Shown here piece by piece: positions 21,609-30,645 of a stretch of DNA of 64,000 bases. Under the pieces are notes generated by a model that was not told the DNA's origin, ran no database searches, and saw only the letters and a program-made list of their open reading frames with translations. Within the stretch, counting starts at the first letter, position 1, and every line of letters begins with the position of its first letter. The position numbers were made by a program, and so were the translations under genes. This DNA comes from Acidithiobacillus caldus ATCC 51756. GTDB lineage: Bacteria > Pseudomonadota > Gammaproteobacteria > Acidithiobacillales > Acidithiobacillaceae. Location: the NCBI RefSeq assembly GCF_000175575.2, contig NZ_CP005986.1:1684714-1748713 (forward strand), written 5' to 3'.

Positions 21609-22166
21609 TTAGCCGGAAACTTGCCACCCAATCCGAAAAGATTTCAGCAGCTCGGCATCTTCGCTTCCAGGATTTTGTCCAGTAACGATAATGACGATCT
21701 CGCGCAACCGTTGGATGCCAGGACGCTCAAGCCCAGCGCGTCGCCAGTGCCGCCCAAGGAATGTCAGGAAGTGGCGGTTATTGCGCTCGGTGAAGTCAAT
21801 GTTGTGGGGACGCTCTAGCCAGTCGGCATGATCTCTTATGACGCTGAACACGGCATCCAGCACCACGCCGGAACCGACAGGGCTCTCGTCTGGTAGCAGC
21901 CAGGGTGCAAGTGTGAGTGATTTTCCTGTCATCGGATCGTGGATGGCTAGCCCGCCAAGATTATGTTCCAGCACTTCGCGCGTTCTGGGGTCGGACAATA
22001 CCCTCAGAGCGTTGCAGAGCACCGCCGCATCTTGCTCGTTCTTGCTTTGCGTCTTTTGCTGTCCCTTGTGCAGATAGTCGATGTACGCACCCAGAACAGC
22101 GTTACTCTCCCGCACCCCCAGAGCCAGCCATCGAGGATCCTGTTTGATATCCTCCAGCGGCCTCAC
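21609..22166 (-). CDS. Hypothetical protein coupled to integrase
   Basis: The 185-residue product starts within the last bases of the integrase gene (4-bp overlap). It is soluble, with no signal peptide. Segments such as IDFTERNNRHFLTFLGRHWR and QRLREIVIIVTG are conserved-looking, but I do not recognise a family. It could be an integrase partner or a cargo gene. Confidence 0.65.
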   Translation of the reverse strand: MRPLEDIKQDPRWLALGVRESNAVLGAYIDYLHKGQQKTQSKNEQDAAVLCNALRVLSDPRTREVLEHNLGGLAIHDPMTGKSLTLAPWLLPDESPVGSGVVLDAVFSVIRDHADWLERPHNIDFTERNNRHFLTFLGRHWRRAGLERPGIQRLREIVIIVTGQNPGSEDAELLKSFRIGWQVSG

Positions 22167-23482
22167 GATGCCGCCCCGTGCAGGGATACCACGTTCCCGG
22201 CTTGCAGCCCGTCGAGATACGCTTTCCAGGTCATCAACGCTTGGCGCTTCTCGTCGAGGTAATGGTGCCGGTCGTAGTGACGGGCCTGAACACCACCAAG
22301 CTCATGGCTCAAGATTTGGGCCCGGATGTCTTTCGCTACTCCCAGGCGAGCAAGCTCCGTCTCGCAGGTCCGGCGAACGTCGCGCAGTTGGTACTTCCCG
22401 CCGCTGATCTCATGGATCGTCTTGCTCAAGGTGGTCACGTGGGGGATGGTCTTGCCGTCGCTGGAGAATACGCTTGGCGCGTTTGCGTTGATCTCCAGCA
22501 ACTCGGTCACGATCCCGGTCACCGGTTCCAACGGCAGGACGTGCAGACGGGGATGCTGCCGCCGTCCCTTGCCATCGCGCAGGGTGATCGTGCCGCGCTC
22601 GATATCCACGTCCTCGGCCCTTACCCGCACCAATTGCGTGGGGCGTTGCCCTCCGAGATAGATCCCCACAAGCAATGCCCTGGCGGCCATGCTATCGCTT
22701 TCGTGAAGATGCTCCAGCAGGTGCCGAAGCTCTGCCGGGGTAAGGACGCGATCGCCCGGCTTGCTCAACGCCGAGTAGGTCGGGAGCACGGCCACCGGGT
22801 TGGTGCTCACTTTGAACAGTCGAAAGGCTGGCGGGATGGTGCTATCGAACTCGCTCTTGGCCGCCAAGTTGTAGGCGCTGTGCAGGGCTGCTCGCGTCTT
22901 GCCGAGGGCGCGGGTGTAGCCCTTGTCCTGTAGCCGGTCGAAGATTGCCCGCAGGTCTTTGGGGGTGATCTCGTTGGCGCGAGTCTGCGCCAGATCGGGA
23001 TAGGGCTCGACGATGTGCAGACGGAAAATGCTCGCCACGTCTTTCCAGGATGGCTTGCTACGGTCACGGAGATAATCGGCATAGATAGACAGCAGCGCAG
23101 CCAACGAACCAGCCTCCTGGCGCTCCTGTTCCTCTGCCTGCCGCCGAAGTTCTGCCGCCGCTGCTCTCTGTTCGGCCTCCAGGTGCAGGCGAATGTCCTT
23201 GACGCCGGAGCGGTAGATCAAGGATAGCTGCTCTGCTCGGTCTCTGGCCTGCTCTAGCGTCATGCCGCCTTCACCCGTGGGAGAGTAGGCCCCCAGGGCA
23301 AGATCGTCGCGCTTGCCGTCGCTGTCGGTGTAGCGAAAAAAGAACCTGATCGTGCCAGATACCTGAGCGCGGATGCGTAGCAGGCCAGCACCGCGACGCC
23401 CCTCGGTGGCGTAGATCGCGTCCTTGCCCTCTTTGGCCGCCTTGCGCGGGAGTGCTTCAAGCTGCTTGACCGTGAGTTTCAT
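22163..23482 (-). CDS. Tyrosine integrase of the tRNA-Arg element
   Basis: The 439-residue integrase should recombine the 45-bp att sites at the ends of the element. It starts MKLTVKQLEALPRKAAKEGK and has an N-terminal arm-binding region. A SAM-like core-binding domain spans residues ~120-210. In the catalytic domain the first Arg is in YLGGQRPTQL, the box II Arg is in QLRDVRRTCETEL (the usual H-x-x-R His is not evident), and ILSHELGG and the Tyr in ARHYDRHHYLDE follow. It is 145 bp from attR, the standard arrangement. Confidence 0.93.
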   Translation of the reverse strand: MKLTVKQLEALPRKAAKEGKDAIYATEGRRGAGLLRIRAQVSGTIRFFFRYTDSDGKRDDLALGAYSPTGEGGMTLEQARDRAEQLSLIYRSGVKDIRLHLEAEQRAAAAELRRQAEEQERQEAGSLAALLSIYADYLRDRSKPSWKDVASIFRLHIVEPYPDLAQTRANEITPKDLRAIFDRLQDKGYTRALGKTRAALHSAYNLAAKSEFDSTIPPAFRLFKVSTNPVAVLPTYSALSKPGDRVLTPAELRHLLEHLHESDSMAARALLVGIYLGGQRPTQLVRVRAEDVDIERGTITLRDGKGRRQHPRLHVLPLEPVTGIVTELLEINANAPSVFSSDGKTIPHVTTLSKTIHEISGGKYQLRDVRRTCETELARLGVAKDIRAQILSHELGGVQARHYDRHHYLDEKRQALMTWKAYLDGLQAGNVVSLHGAAS

Positions 23483-23626
23483 ATCCTGTCCCCGTTCTGT
23501 CCCCATTTATCGGCGGCTGGCGATGGAATCCTTCGGACATCTTAGGACAGAGTATATGCGGTAGATCATCATGTTACAAGACTTTCGGGGATGGCAACGG
23601 ATTTTCTCGGACGTGAAAGTATCAGA

Positions 23627-23671
23627 CTTCTAAGCCGTAGGTTGCAGGTTCGATTCCTGCTGGGCGCGCCA
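23627..23671 (+). repeat. attR: 45-bp duplicate of the tRNA-Arg 3' end
   Basis: Identical over 45 bases to 13630-13674. The bases to its left (ATCAGA) differ from the tRNA anticodon-stem sequence, so only the 3' part of the tRNA was duplicated. It marks the right boundary of the element. Confidence 0.95.
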
Positions 23672-23778
23672 GTAAAATCAAGGCGATAGGCGATTGCCTG
23701 GGGCGTTTTTCTTTGCTGGATTGATTTTCCGCGACACCGGCGCGACCCTGCGCGCAGAGCGATCCGCTCTTTAGAACG

Positions 23779-24094
23779 CGCGTCTGGCAGACGGATAAGG
23801 AAGCGGGGTTACCCCCAGCCGGTCCAAACCTTTCGCACCAAGGCTGAAGCCAAGGCATGGGCCCGTTCCGTCGAGGGCGGGAGTTCGGGACTACCTGCGA
23901 GGCGACCCACCTGTCTTTTGCGAGGGCCTGCATGAGGGGAGGCAGTATGGGACCTGCGCTTTCATGACCTGCGCCACGGGGCAATGAGCAGCTTGTTCGA
24001 GTGTGGCCTAAATCCCATGCAGGTGGCCGCCATCATGGGACACAAGACCTTGCCGATGTTGAATCGCTATACTCATCTTGGAGCCGCAGCTTAG
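23779..24094 (+). pseudogene. Remnant of a second tyrosine integrase
   Basis: Two separated parts can be translated on the plus strand. The first gives GYPQPVQTF then RTKAEAKAWARSVEGG, typical of the N-terminal arm domain of phage integrases. The second gives [13 protein letters not shown] then [13 protein letters not shown] and [11 protein letters not shown] before a stop, the box II to Tyr end of the catalytic domain. The middle is deleted. The fragment begins about 110 bp beyond attR, so a different element probably used the same tRNA-Arg earlier. Confidence 0.8.
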
Positions 24095-24329
24095 GGGAAA
24101 AGACTAGGGTGCCGATCGTCGGCCCTACTCTGAATGGCGTGACGGTTACGATCGGCTCAATGATTCTTGTTCTGGCAGCCTTGAAGAGGCAATGCACGAG
24201 CACGTTGAGGCAAGGAGATGTCCGATGGAAGAAGAGCAAAAGTATTGGTTTCCAGCTAAACGCTATGGGTGGGGATGGGGCTTGCCGATCACTTGGCAAG
24301 GGTGGCTGACCCTCGTAGTCTTCATTCTA

Positions 24330-25436
24330 TTAACCAGGCCCCTAAATATCTAACATCGCGTAGCGTGCTGCGGGATGGTGGAAATAGCGCGCGACTTTCT
24401 CGGGCAGTTGGCGTAGCCCGTTCATGAAAGTGGTTGCCTTCTCCAGCAAGCTTTGGGTATCTGTGCTCATGGGGCCCGTACGCAGAGCGGTTTTGAAATC
24501 GCGATTGAGATACTCGTCGGGGTTGGACTCTGGCGCATAGGGCGGCAGAAATACGAGCTCAATGCGGTCCTGTTTGTCGGCCAGCCACGCGCTTACCACC
24601 TTGGCGTGATGTACCCGCAGGTTGTCCACTACCAGGAAGACCTTCTGCGGCGCGCCGGTGATCAGCTTTTCCAGAAAGGCGATAAAACGCTCCGCATGGA
24701 TGCTGCCCTCCACGATCTCGAAGGCGATCTCTCCGCGCGGGGAAATTGCCGAAATCATCGACAGGGTGGTCCAGCGTGCCGGATGCTCGAGGATGGGGGT
24801 CTGCCCCTTGGGGGCATATCCCCGGACCCAGTGGGCATCCTCTTTGACGGCGGTTTCGTCGCCCCAGTAAATGACCGCACCTTCCTGCAGGGCACGCGCC
24901 CGAAGCCTGGGGTACTCCACCTCCAGCCACTGCCGTACAGCTTCCGGGTTCTGTTCCAGCGCCCGTTTGACCGGACGTTGGGGAGTAAACCCCCAGCGCT
25001 TGAGATATTTGCCCACCAATCGCACCTGCAAATCGATCCCGAAACGCTCCCGAATCAGTTGCCGGATGGCAGGCCGCGTCCAGAGCGCAAAAGGCATCTG
25101 CAACTGCCGTGGATCCTTTTGCACGATCTGGTCCCGAATCCAAGCCTCTGCCGCCAGAGTCAATTTACGGCAAGCCCCAACCGGCCGCCCCCGCGGGCGT
25201 TCCTCAAGGCTCTCGGTTCCTTCTCGTTTGGCTCGCGCCAACCAACCGCGAATCGTCGAGGGATGGGCACCAGACACCTTGGCCAAGTCCTCTACTCGCA
25301 TGCCCGACTGTTGGCGCAACCGCACCACCATCTGCCGCAGTATGTTGCGCCCATCCACCGTCAATTTACGCACATCTACCCGCTTCATGACCCTCAGCAT
25401 AGCAAACTACTATCGGATATTTAAGGGCCTGGTTAA
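24330..25436 (-). mobile_element. IS630-family insertion sequence, complete
   Basis: The 1107-bp element has near-perfect terminal inverted repeats (TTAACCAGGCCC(C/T)TAAATATC, one mismatch) and is flanked by TA on both sides. TA is the target duplication of IS630/mariner elements. It carries one transposase gene and splits a small membrane protein gene. Confidence 0.95.
24342..25388 (-). CDS. IS630-family transposase
   Basis: The 348-residue protein has an N-terminal helix-turn-helix (MRVEDLAKVSGAHPSTIRGW, residues ~30-50). The winged-helix linker contains the RPRGRPVG motif. The DDE domain includes YWGDETAVKEDAHWVRGY, VFLVVDNLRVHHAKVV and FLPPYAPESNPDEYLNRDFK. All three acidic positions (D, D, E) are present, so the enzyme looks functional. 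The ATG at 25388 is preferred over 25400. Confidence 0.95.
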   Translation of the reverse strand: MKRVDVRKLTVDGRNILRQMVVRLRQQSGMRVEDLAKVSGAHPSTIRGWLARAKREGTESLEERPRGRPVGACRKLTLAAEAWIRDQIVQKDPRQLQMPFALWTRPAIRQLIRERFGIDLQVRLVGKYLKRWGFTPQRPVKRALEQNPEAVRQWLEVEYPRLRARALQEGAVIYWGDETAVKEDAHWVRGYAPKGQTPILEHPARWTTLSMISAISPRGEIAFEIVEGSIHAERFIAFLEKLITGAPQKVFLVVDNLRVHHAKVVSAWLADKQDRIELVFLPPYAPESNPDEYLNRDFKTALRTGPMSTDTQSLLEKATTFMNGLRQLPEKVARYFHHPAARYAMLDI

Positions 25437-25835
25437 TAATGACGGTGATATCGATCTATCTGATACGTTCACATATCTTTGCAGGGGACATCCTCTTGAT
25501 TCTGTCTCTTGCCGTATTCCTCTGGATCGTCGCGTGGAAGGGGGAGCCCCCAACCTGGCGCTGGGGCGGAAAATAGCTAACCCCGTATGTGCGGGCCTTC
25601 GCGTCTCCCCGCAAGCGCCCGGGAGAGTATATCGTTTCAGGCATTACCTACTGTCGCGGCCTTTTCTGGTTCGCGCGACTGCCTTTCCCGCTAGGACATC
25701 GCTAAAAAATATTGAAAAGTTGCTCTAGATCGGGATATTCGGCCACAACATCCCGGGAAACAAGCGCGGGTACAGCTGTTTTGGCTTTACTCCCAGCTTT
25801 TTGCAGCTCTCGGACGAATTCGGGGCACACGAATT

Positions 25836-26175
25836 CCATCAAGCCACCCTCCGTCGCACCATCCGCACCAGGTTGTAGGCGGTGGCCGCCAGGGAGAAGT
25901 GCAGACTCACCCGATCCAATCCACGGAATCGCGTCTTGCGCATTCCTCCCACGGTTTTCATCCCGCCGAAGATGGACTCGATCCGCCGGCGTACGTGAAT
26001 ACTCCTGGCATAACCGTCGAGCAACTTCATCGGGCGCCTTTGTACAGAGCCGGGCATCGGGGTCGGTCACCGCGGCGTGGGTCGCATTACTGCGCGACTG
26101 GCCGCAGAAATCGGAGCCTTCGACCTCACGGTCCTCAAGATCTTCCAGCGGGAAGGATTTCTGCGAGGCCCAGGC
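25836..26175 (-). pseudogene. IS5-family transposase remnant
   Basis: Two frames together give the C-terminal half of an IS5-type transposase. One reads SDFCGQSRSNATHAAVTDPD then ARLCTKAPDE. The other reads RRRIESIFGGMKTVGGMRKT then RFRGLDRV and AATAYNLVRM. The E in R-x-x-I-E-S is the third DDE residue. The 5' half and both ends are lost. A related remnant on the opposite strand lies at 32445-32707. Confidence 0.75.
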
Positions 26176-27081
26176 TTCCATATGCCCCACCGCCTTTATC
26201 AGCGTCGTCCTAGACTGGCCGCCCACACTCACCACAGAACTTATCGTCTGGAGAAAGGCTTGCACCACAACCGCGGCAAAAAGCGGGATGCGCCATACTG
26301 CCCTCCCCGTTATTTGGTTCGGCCTGTTCTGGAGGCCTCGGCGTCTCGGTGCGTTTTGCTGCCGCCCGTCGGGATGCTTCGCGAGCAGCTTGGCGCGCCT
26401 GCTCTGCAGCTTGACGGGTGCGCTCTGCCACCTGCGAGACCCGGCTCATGACACCATCGACGAAAACCGATCCATCGTCGGAATCCACGAGCTTTGTATT
26501 GACGTCATAGAGATAGGCCAATCCGAGCATGAGGACATTGTTGGGAATGGCGATTACCAGGACAACAGAACAGGCGACGGTCAGTAATGCACTAACGGGG
26601 TAGAGATGATCGTTGAGGGTAACGTGGTATGGATAGGCGAATGCGCCACCCATGGCAGCGACGGCAAAAGGATTGACAAGGCTTTGCATGAACTCCGTAA
26701 TGACGCCGAGCAATTGTGAACCAAGAAGACCAACGTATCCCGCCATCAAGGTCAGAACGTAGGCCGCGACGGCAAAAACGAACAATCCAATGAGAGCGGC
26801 AAGTGCGGCCAGGCTGAAGAGCAGGAATATCACAGGCCCCGGCCGTCGCCGGGCAACAGCCACCACATGACGAAAAGCACCGGAAATGGTTTCGCCGAAC
26901 CAAAGGGCTGGGCCGGTAAGATTGAACATGACAAAAAATAACATGACGAAAACGATATTCGCGAGGAATATACCCGGAAAGACTGCCAGAGAAAGTATCC
27001 CACCCAGTACTGGGATTCGACAAAACTCGACCAGAATGACCTCGACGATGATCACCGCCAGGATCGACAGATATTCTAAAA

Positions 27082-28058
27082 CATGCCTGTTAACCTTTCT
27101 CAGCAACAAGCCGGACCGGGATATGTTCCATACAGGCATTGAGCAACCTCAGGGGCAGTTCTGGCTCCCAGAAACGGCGATTGAAGCGATAGACAAACTC
27201 GTTCAGATATTCCTGCAGATATTTGCCGGATACCCCATGGAATGTGCCCAAAAGAAAGGCCTTGAGGTTACCAATGGCGATGTGTACCCACGGCAACCAC
27301 TCGTCCACCTGATGCGGTTTGGTCACGCGCCCCTCATGCTCTTGGCTCTCTCCGAGAACTCGCAGCGCTATTAAGCCGTCGGTGCGGGTAGGTTGCTTGG
27401 GGCGCAAGCGTCGCCGCGCGAATTCGCGAATCCGGTCGGCAGAGACCGAAGGCGTCGTCTCGATGGCAATAAAGCCCGCCTTCTTGCCCCGGTTTTCCAC
27501 GGCAACCAAGATCGGTGTTTTGCCTTCGGCCCCTCGACCGCTCTTCCCCCCAGACCGGCGTCCACCGACAAAGGCATCGTCCAACTCTACCAGCCCTTCC
27601 AAGCGATACAGACTGTCGCGATCGCCCATGGCGCGGCGCATGCGGCGCAACATCCGGTGAGCCGTGATCCAGGAGACCCCAATCTGCTTCGACAGCCGCA
27701 GGGCGGACAATCCGCCCTTGTCGCTCGCCATCAAATAGATGGCCAGGAACCATTGCACCAGGGGCACATTGGACGAATGAAAAATTGTGCCGGCCGTCAC
27801 CGAGGTCTGATGGCGACAGTGCCCGCACTGAAAGAGTTTTCGTCCGGCGATCCAGTATCCGCGGTCATGGCCGCATTTCGGACATCGAAACCCCTCGGGC
27901 CAGCGCTTTTGTTTCAGCGCCTCCAAGCAGGCCTCTTCCGTGCCAAACCGCGCTTGCCACTGCAAGAGGTTCGTCGCTTCAGCTTTCATCTCAGACCTCC
28001 TTTCTCTATGCCTCACAGAGAGTTAGAGCTTGATTGCTGAGAATGATTCAGAGGCATG
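27082..28058 (-). mobile_element. IS1595-family insertion sequence, copy 1
   Basis: The 977-bp element has imperfect terminal repeats starting CATGCCT and sharing TCTCAGCAA further in. Both flanks carry the 8-bp duplication TTCTAAAA (27074-27081 and 28059-28066). It has the same length and encodes the same protein as 30646-31622 and lies in the same orientation. Confidence 0.95.
27090..27989 (-). CDS. IS1595-family transposase, copy 1
   Basis: The 299-residue protein begins MKAEATNLLQWQARFGTEEA after a GGAGGT site. It has the IS1595-type N-terminal zinc ribbon (CPKCGHDRGYW...CGHCRHQ), HTH-like SKQIGVSWITAHRMLRRMR and a DDE core starting LVELDDAFVGGRR. The later catalytic region includes VHIAIGNLKAFLLGTFHGVS (D/N position) and the EYLNEFVYRFNRR motif. 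It appears intact. Confidence 0.93.
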   Translation of the reverse strand: MKAEATNLLQWQARFGTEEACLEALKQKRWPEGFRCPKCGHDRGYWIAGRKLFQCGHCRHQTSVTAGTIFHSSNVPLVQWFLAIYLMASDKGGLSALRLSKQIGVSWITAHRMLRRMRRAMGDRDSLYRLEGLVELDDAFVGGRRSGGKSGRGAEGKTPILVAVENRGKKAGFIAIETTPSVSADRIREFARRRLRPKQPTRTDGLIALRVLGESQEHEGRVTKPHQVDEWLPWVHIAIGNLKAFLLGTFHGVSGKYLQEYLNEFVYRFNRRFWEPELPLRLLNACMEHIPVRLVAEKG

Positions 28059-28412
28059 TTCTAAAATGATAAGCCCGATGAAGCGCGGTAGCGTGAAGAG
28101 TCCAAAACTGAGGCTCTGGACCAGTGTCGGCGGATTACGATCCTGTGCGACGGCGCTGAGAAAGTGTCCGGCGCCAAGATAACCTGCACCGAAGAGGGCC
28201 ACTAGCAGCAAGGCCCCGACGAGTTCCGCAAAAATGCTGTGTGTCGCTGAAAGTAGACCAAAAAAAATCAGGCCGATAAGATAAGCAGCACCAAAGATGG
28301 CAATGGGTTGCCAGAGCGTAAGCCCCTGCAGCGATTTAGTAATGATACCAAAATCCAAGCTCGCGACATCCGTTTTCACGACGATGGCTCCTTTGACTGT
28401 TTGATGAGTACT

Positions 28413-29243
28413 TTAGGTCAAGCGCTGGCCGCAATGACCACAGAACGCATCACCTGCGCTGATGGGTTGCTGGCAATTAGGGCAGAGCTCAGCCTTGGAC
28501 GGGGCTCCTGTCGGCTGGTCTGTGGATACGGAACCTGCATCCCGTTCCGGTGCGGAAGCCGCTACTGTTCCAGCGTTGGCCGTGAAGATCCGGGTGTTTC
28601 GCTCGACCTGTACCAGAATGGGAACAATGATCGCCAATACAAAAATCATCAGTGCTGAAAATGCCATGAAAAGATCTACGGCGTGCTGAATGCGCTGCCC
28701 ACTTTTGCCACGCTCGGCGTTGTCGACGGCGTTGGAGTAAGCACTGAAATACTGTTGAGTGAGCATGTCCGCCGTGGCAGGTTGCTGGTTGAAAAGCCCG
28801 TTACTTGTGGCTACGGCCTGAAATATTCCGGCCTTCTTGGCATAAGCGATGCCGTTCTCGAGATAATCTTTCCAACCAGAGACAAACGCAGCGCGGTAGG
28901 CCCTTGGCAACTCTGCCAATTGCTTGATCACTTGCTGCTCGTTGACGGTGGAAACGTTATACTTGGAAATGATCGAGATGACATTGCTGCCATATTCCTG
29001 ACTCAACTTCAGGTTCATCTTTTGCTGGGCAACGCTTGCCTTATTGCTGGGTAGATTCCCCAGCAGTACCATGCGCGCGGCTGAATCGAAACGGGGTACC
29101 TGGAAACTTCTCTGACTCGTGAAAGAACTTAGTGCGAAAATACCCGCGGCTATCAATGCGAGGATGGCAATGGCTAGGGAAATCCATTTAGCCAAAGAAA
29201 AGAGTCCCGCACTCAGGGAAAGAGATCGGACGGTTTGCGACAT
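28413..29243 (-). CDS. Membrane protein with periplasmic domain and C-terminal zinc ribbon
   Basis: The 276-residue product has a membrane helix at residues ~19-42 (WISLAIAILALIAAGIFAL) and a periplasmic region of ~140 residues. A second helix near 192-213 (LFMAFSALMIFVLAIIVPIL) follows. The cytoplasmic tail ends in a zinc ribbon, CPNCQQPISAGDAFCGHCG. It is not broken. It sits between the lipoprotein and the polytopic zinc-ribbon gene with short gaps. No family assignment beyond the zinc ribbon is possible. Confidence 0.8.
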   Translation of the reverse strand: MSQTVRSLSLSAGLFSLAKWISLAIAILALIAAGIFALSSFTSQRSFQVPRFDSAARMVLLGNLPSNKASVAQQKMNLKLSQEYGSNVISIISKYNVSTVNEQQVIKQLAELPRAYRAAFVSGWKDYLENGIAYAKKAGIFQAVATSNGLFNQQPATADMLTQQYFSAYSNAVDNAERGKSGQRIQHAVDLFMAFSALMIFVLAIIVPILVQVERNTRIFTANAGTVAASAPERDAGSVSTDQPTGAPSKAELCPNCQQPISAGDAFCGHCGQRLT

Positions 29244-29285
29244 GGGCGGAATTCCTTATGTGCGTGAGCGATCGTCGCGTGCGAT

Positions 29286-29945
29286 CTACTGATTGGAAGC
29301 GTTGATTGCCGGGCGATTGGCAGCCGGGGGCACCATGTTCGGGTTCTGTAGCTGCTCGAGATTATCGTTCACGGCGTTGTTTTCGTAGCGCAAGGAATTG
29401 CCTTGACTAGGAACCACGCTTGCGTGCATGAGGTAGTCGTCGACGGCCTTGCGTTCGGCATTCATACGCATGCGCAAGTCGTTATTGTGCAAACAACTCT
29501 GGGTGCTGATACTGCAGTCGCTGGCGTAGCTTCCGCTCAGGTGGAAAAAGTTCACGGCCGCCTGTTGGGCAAGGCTGAAACTTCGCTCTTGTGCTGGAGT
29601 CAGGCCGCCGACGGTCATGCCCGCGAATTGATCGGCGTAGTTTGTGGCCTGGGTTTGCATCCGCTGCCAACAGTGTTGCTGGCTGCCGTAGCCCGAACCG
29701 GCGGCAAGAGAGCACTGCTCCAGAGAATTTTTCATGTTGCTCTTGGCTGCCTCCCACGCCGTTACAAACTGACGCGAGACGTTGATTCCCGCCTGGCTGA
29801 TGTTGGCTTGTGCCTGTGCCTGACCCATGGATATGGGCATTGACGGTACCTGTGTGCCGTACTTGGCCGAGCATCCTGCGAGCAAACCCACGGTCAGAGC
29901 GATGAGCATGCCGGCGCGGTGAGAGGATCGAAAGATACGTTGCAT
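29286..29945 (-). CDS. Lipoprotein of unknown function
   Basis: The 219-residue product has a type II signal with lipobox LLAGCS, so it should be anchored in the outer or inner membrane facing the periplasm. The mature part is Gln/Ala/Asn-rich and contains four Cys (QCSLAAGS, QHCWQR, DCSISTQSCLH) that could form disulfides. It is the second gene of the zinc-ribbon operon, 25 bp after the first. I do not recognise the family. Confidence 0.8.
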   Translation of the reverse strand: MQRIFRSSHRAGMLIALTVGLLAGCSAKYGTQVPSMPISMGQAQAQANISQAGINVSRQFVTAWEAAKSNMKNSLEQCSLAAGSGYGSQQHCWQRMQTQATNYADQFAGMTVGGLTPAQERSFSLAQQAAVNFFHLSGSYASDCSISTQSCLHNNDLRMRMNAERKAVDDYLMHASVVPSQGNSLRYENNAVNDNLEQLQNPNMVPPAANRPAINASNQ

Positions 29946-30645
29946 ACAACCTCCGATGTGTCGTCAAGGATTAATCATTGCCACCGACTGGCGAAAGCAA
30001 TTTTTTCATTTGTTCCGCAGTCATCCCCTGCTGTTTGGGGATAGTGGTTGCTTCGTGGACCGGGTATCGCTGCCTTGAGGTTGACTGCGGCAGTGCGATC
30101 GCGGCAGCGTGGCGAGGTTCCCGAGACGCTACGACTGGCGCCTTGACCAATGGCGTTTTTGTGACGGGCGTCTCGCTGACGAGTTTGGCCGTGGATGAGC
30201 TTGGGACGTTGGCGATGGGTGCCGACGGAGACTGGACCGTCGCGGTTGCCACCCCGACGGACGCGCTACTGGCCGTAGATTTGGCTGGTGCGGCAGCTAC
30301 GGTGCGGTTTGTCGGGGCTTTAACGGCCGGCGTAGCAGAGCGTGGTTGAAGAACGAAATAGTACACGGCAAAGGCGGCGGCGAGGGCAAGTATCGACGCG
30401 AGTGTGATCCAGATGTAAGTGCGTAACCTTCCCTGCGGAGGTGGATTCCGACCAATGGCTTCATTGTCTGCGCTGCCGGGTAAAATTCCCTTACCACACT
30501 GACGACAAAACGCACCGTTGCCATATACGGCACCACAGATCTTGCAGAACTTTTCCGCTTCTGGGCCCAATTCAGGGCCGTTTTCCGGGGTTTCGTGTTC
30601 CTCGTCGCTTACCGGAGAGTTCTTGGGAGGAGATACTTCAATATT

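Larger units (their letters stand above)
13630..23671. mobile_element. Integrated 10-kb element at tRNA-Arg, phage-satellite-like
   Basis: Exact 45-bp att repeats bound the element, and its integrase gene abuts the right repeat. Almost all genes run on the minus strand away from the integrase: a hypothetical gene, an AlpA-like switch, a primase-like protein, a RecA-fold helicase, small ORFs, terminase-like proteins, then virion-like proteins. One gene (16849-17820) is on the plus strand. Capsid, portal, protease, tail and lysis genes are missing. An integrase plus replication module with a few packaging or virion genes is what P4- and PICI-like satellites show; the assignment to that class is my inference. 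Confidence 0.75.
24225..25576 (+). pseudogene. Small membrane protein gene interrupted by IS630
   Basis: The ATG at 24225 follows GGAG and opens EEEQKYWFPAKRYGWGWGL, PITWQGW and then a hydrophobic run. The frame is cut at 24329 by the IS630. After the element it resumes at 25439 and runs to a TAG at 25574-25576, ending in WKGEPPTWRWGGK. Joining across one TA target copy gives an uninterrupted 80-residue protein with two membrane helices. WFPAKRYGWGWG and EPPRWRW-like ends occur in a family of small bacterial membrane proteins of unknown function. The frame stays open after TAG to 25705, which may be chance. Confidence 0.8.
26210..28379 (-). pseudogene. Polytopic membrane protein with C-terminal zinc ribbon, interrupted by IS1595
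   Basis: The ATG at 28379 opens MKTDVASLDFGIITKSLQGL and several hydrophobic helices. The frame is cut by IS1595 at 28059 and resumes at 27073. Joining across one 8-bp TTCTAAAA copy gives a continuous 394-residue protein (...GLIILEYLSILAVIIV...). It has about seven membrane segments, then a charged cytoplasmic helix (TRQAAEQARQAAREASRRAA) and a C-terminal zinc ribbon CRGCG...FCGECG. I do not know its function. It is the last gene of a four-gene operon with two other zinc-ribbon proteins and a lipoprotein. Confidence 0.85.
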
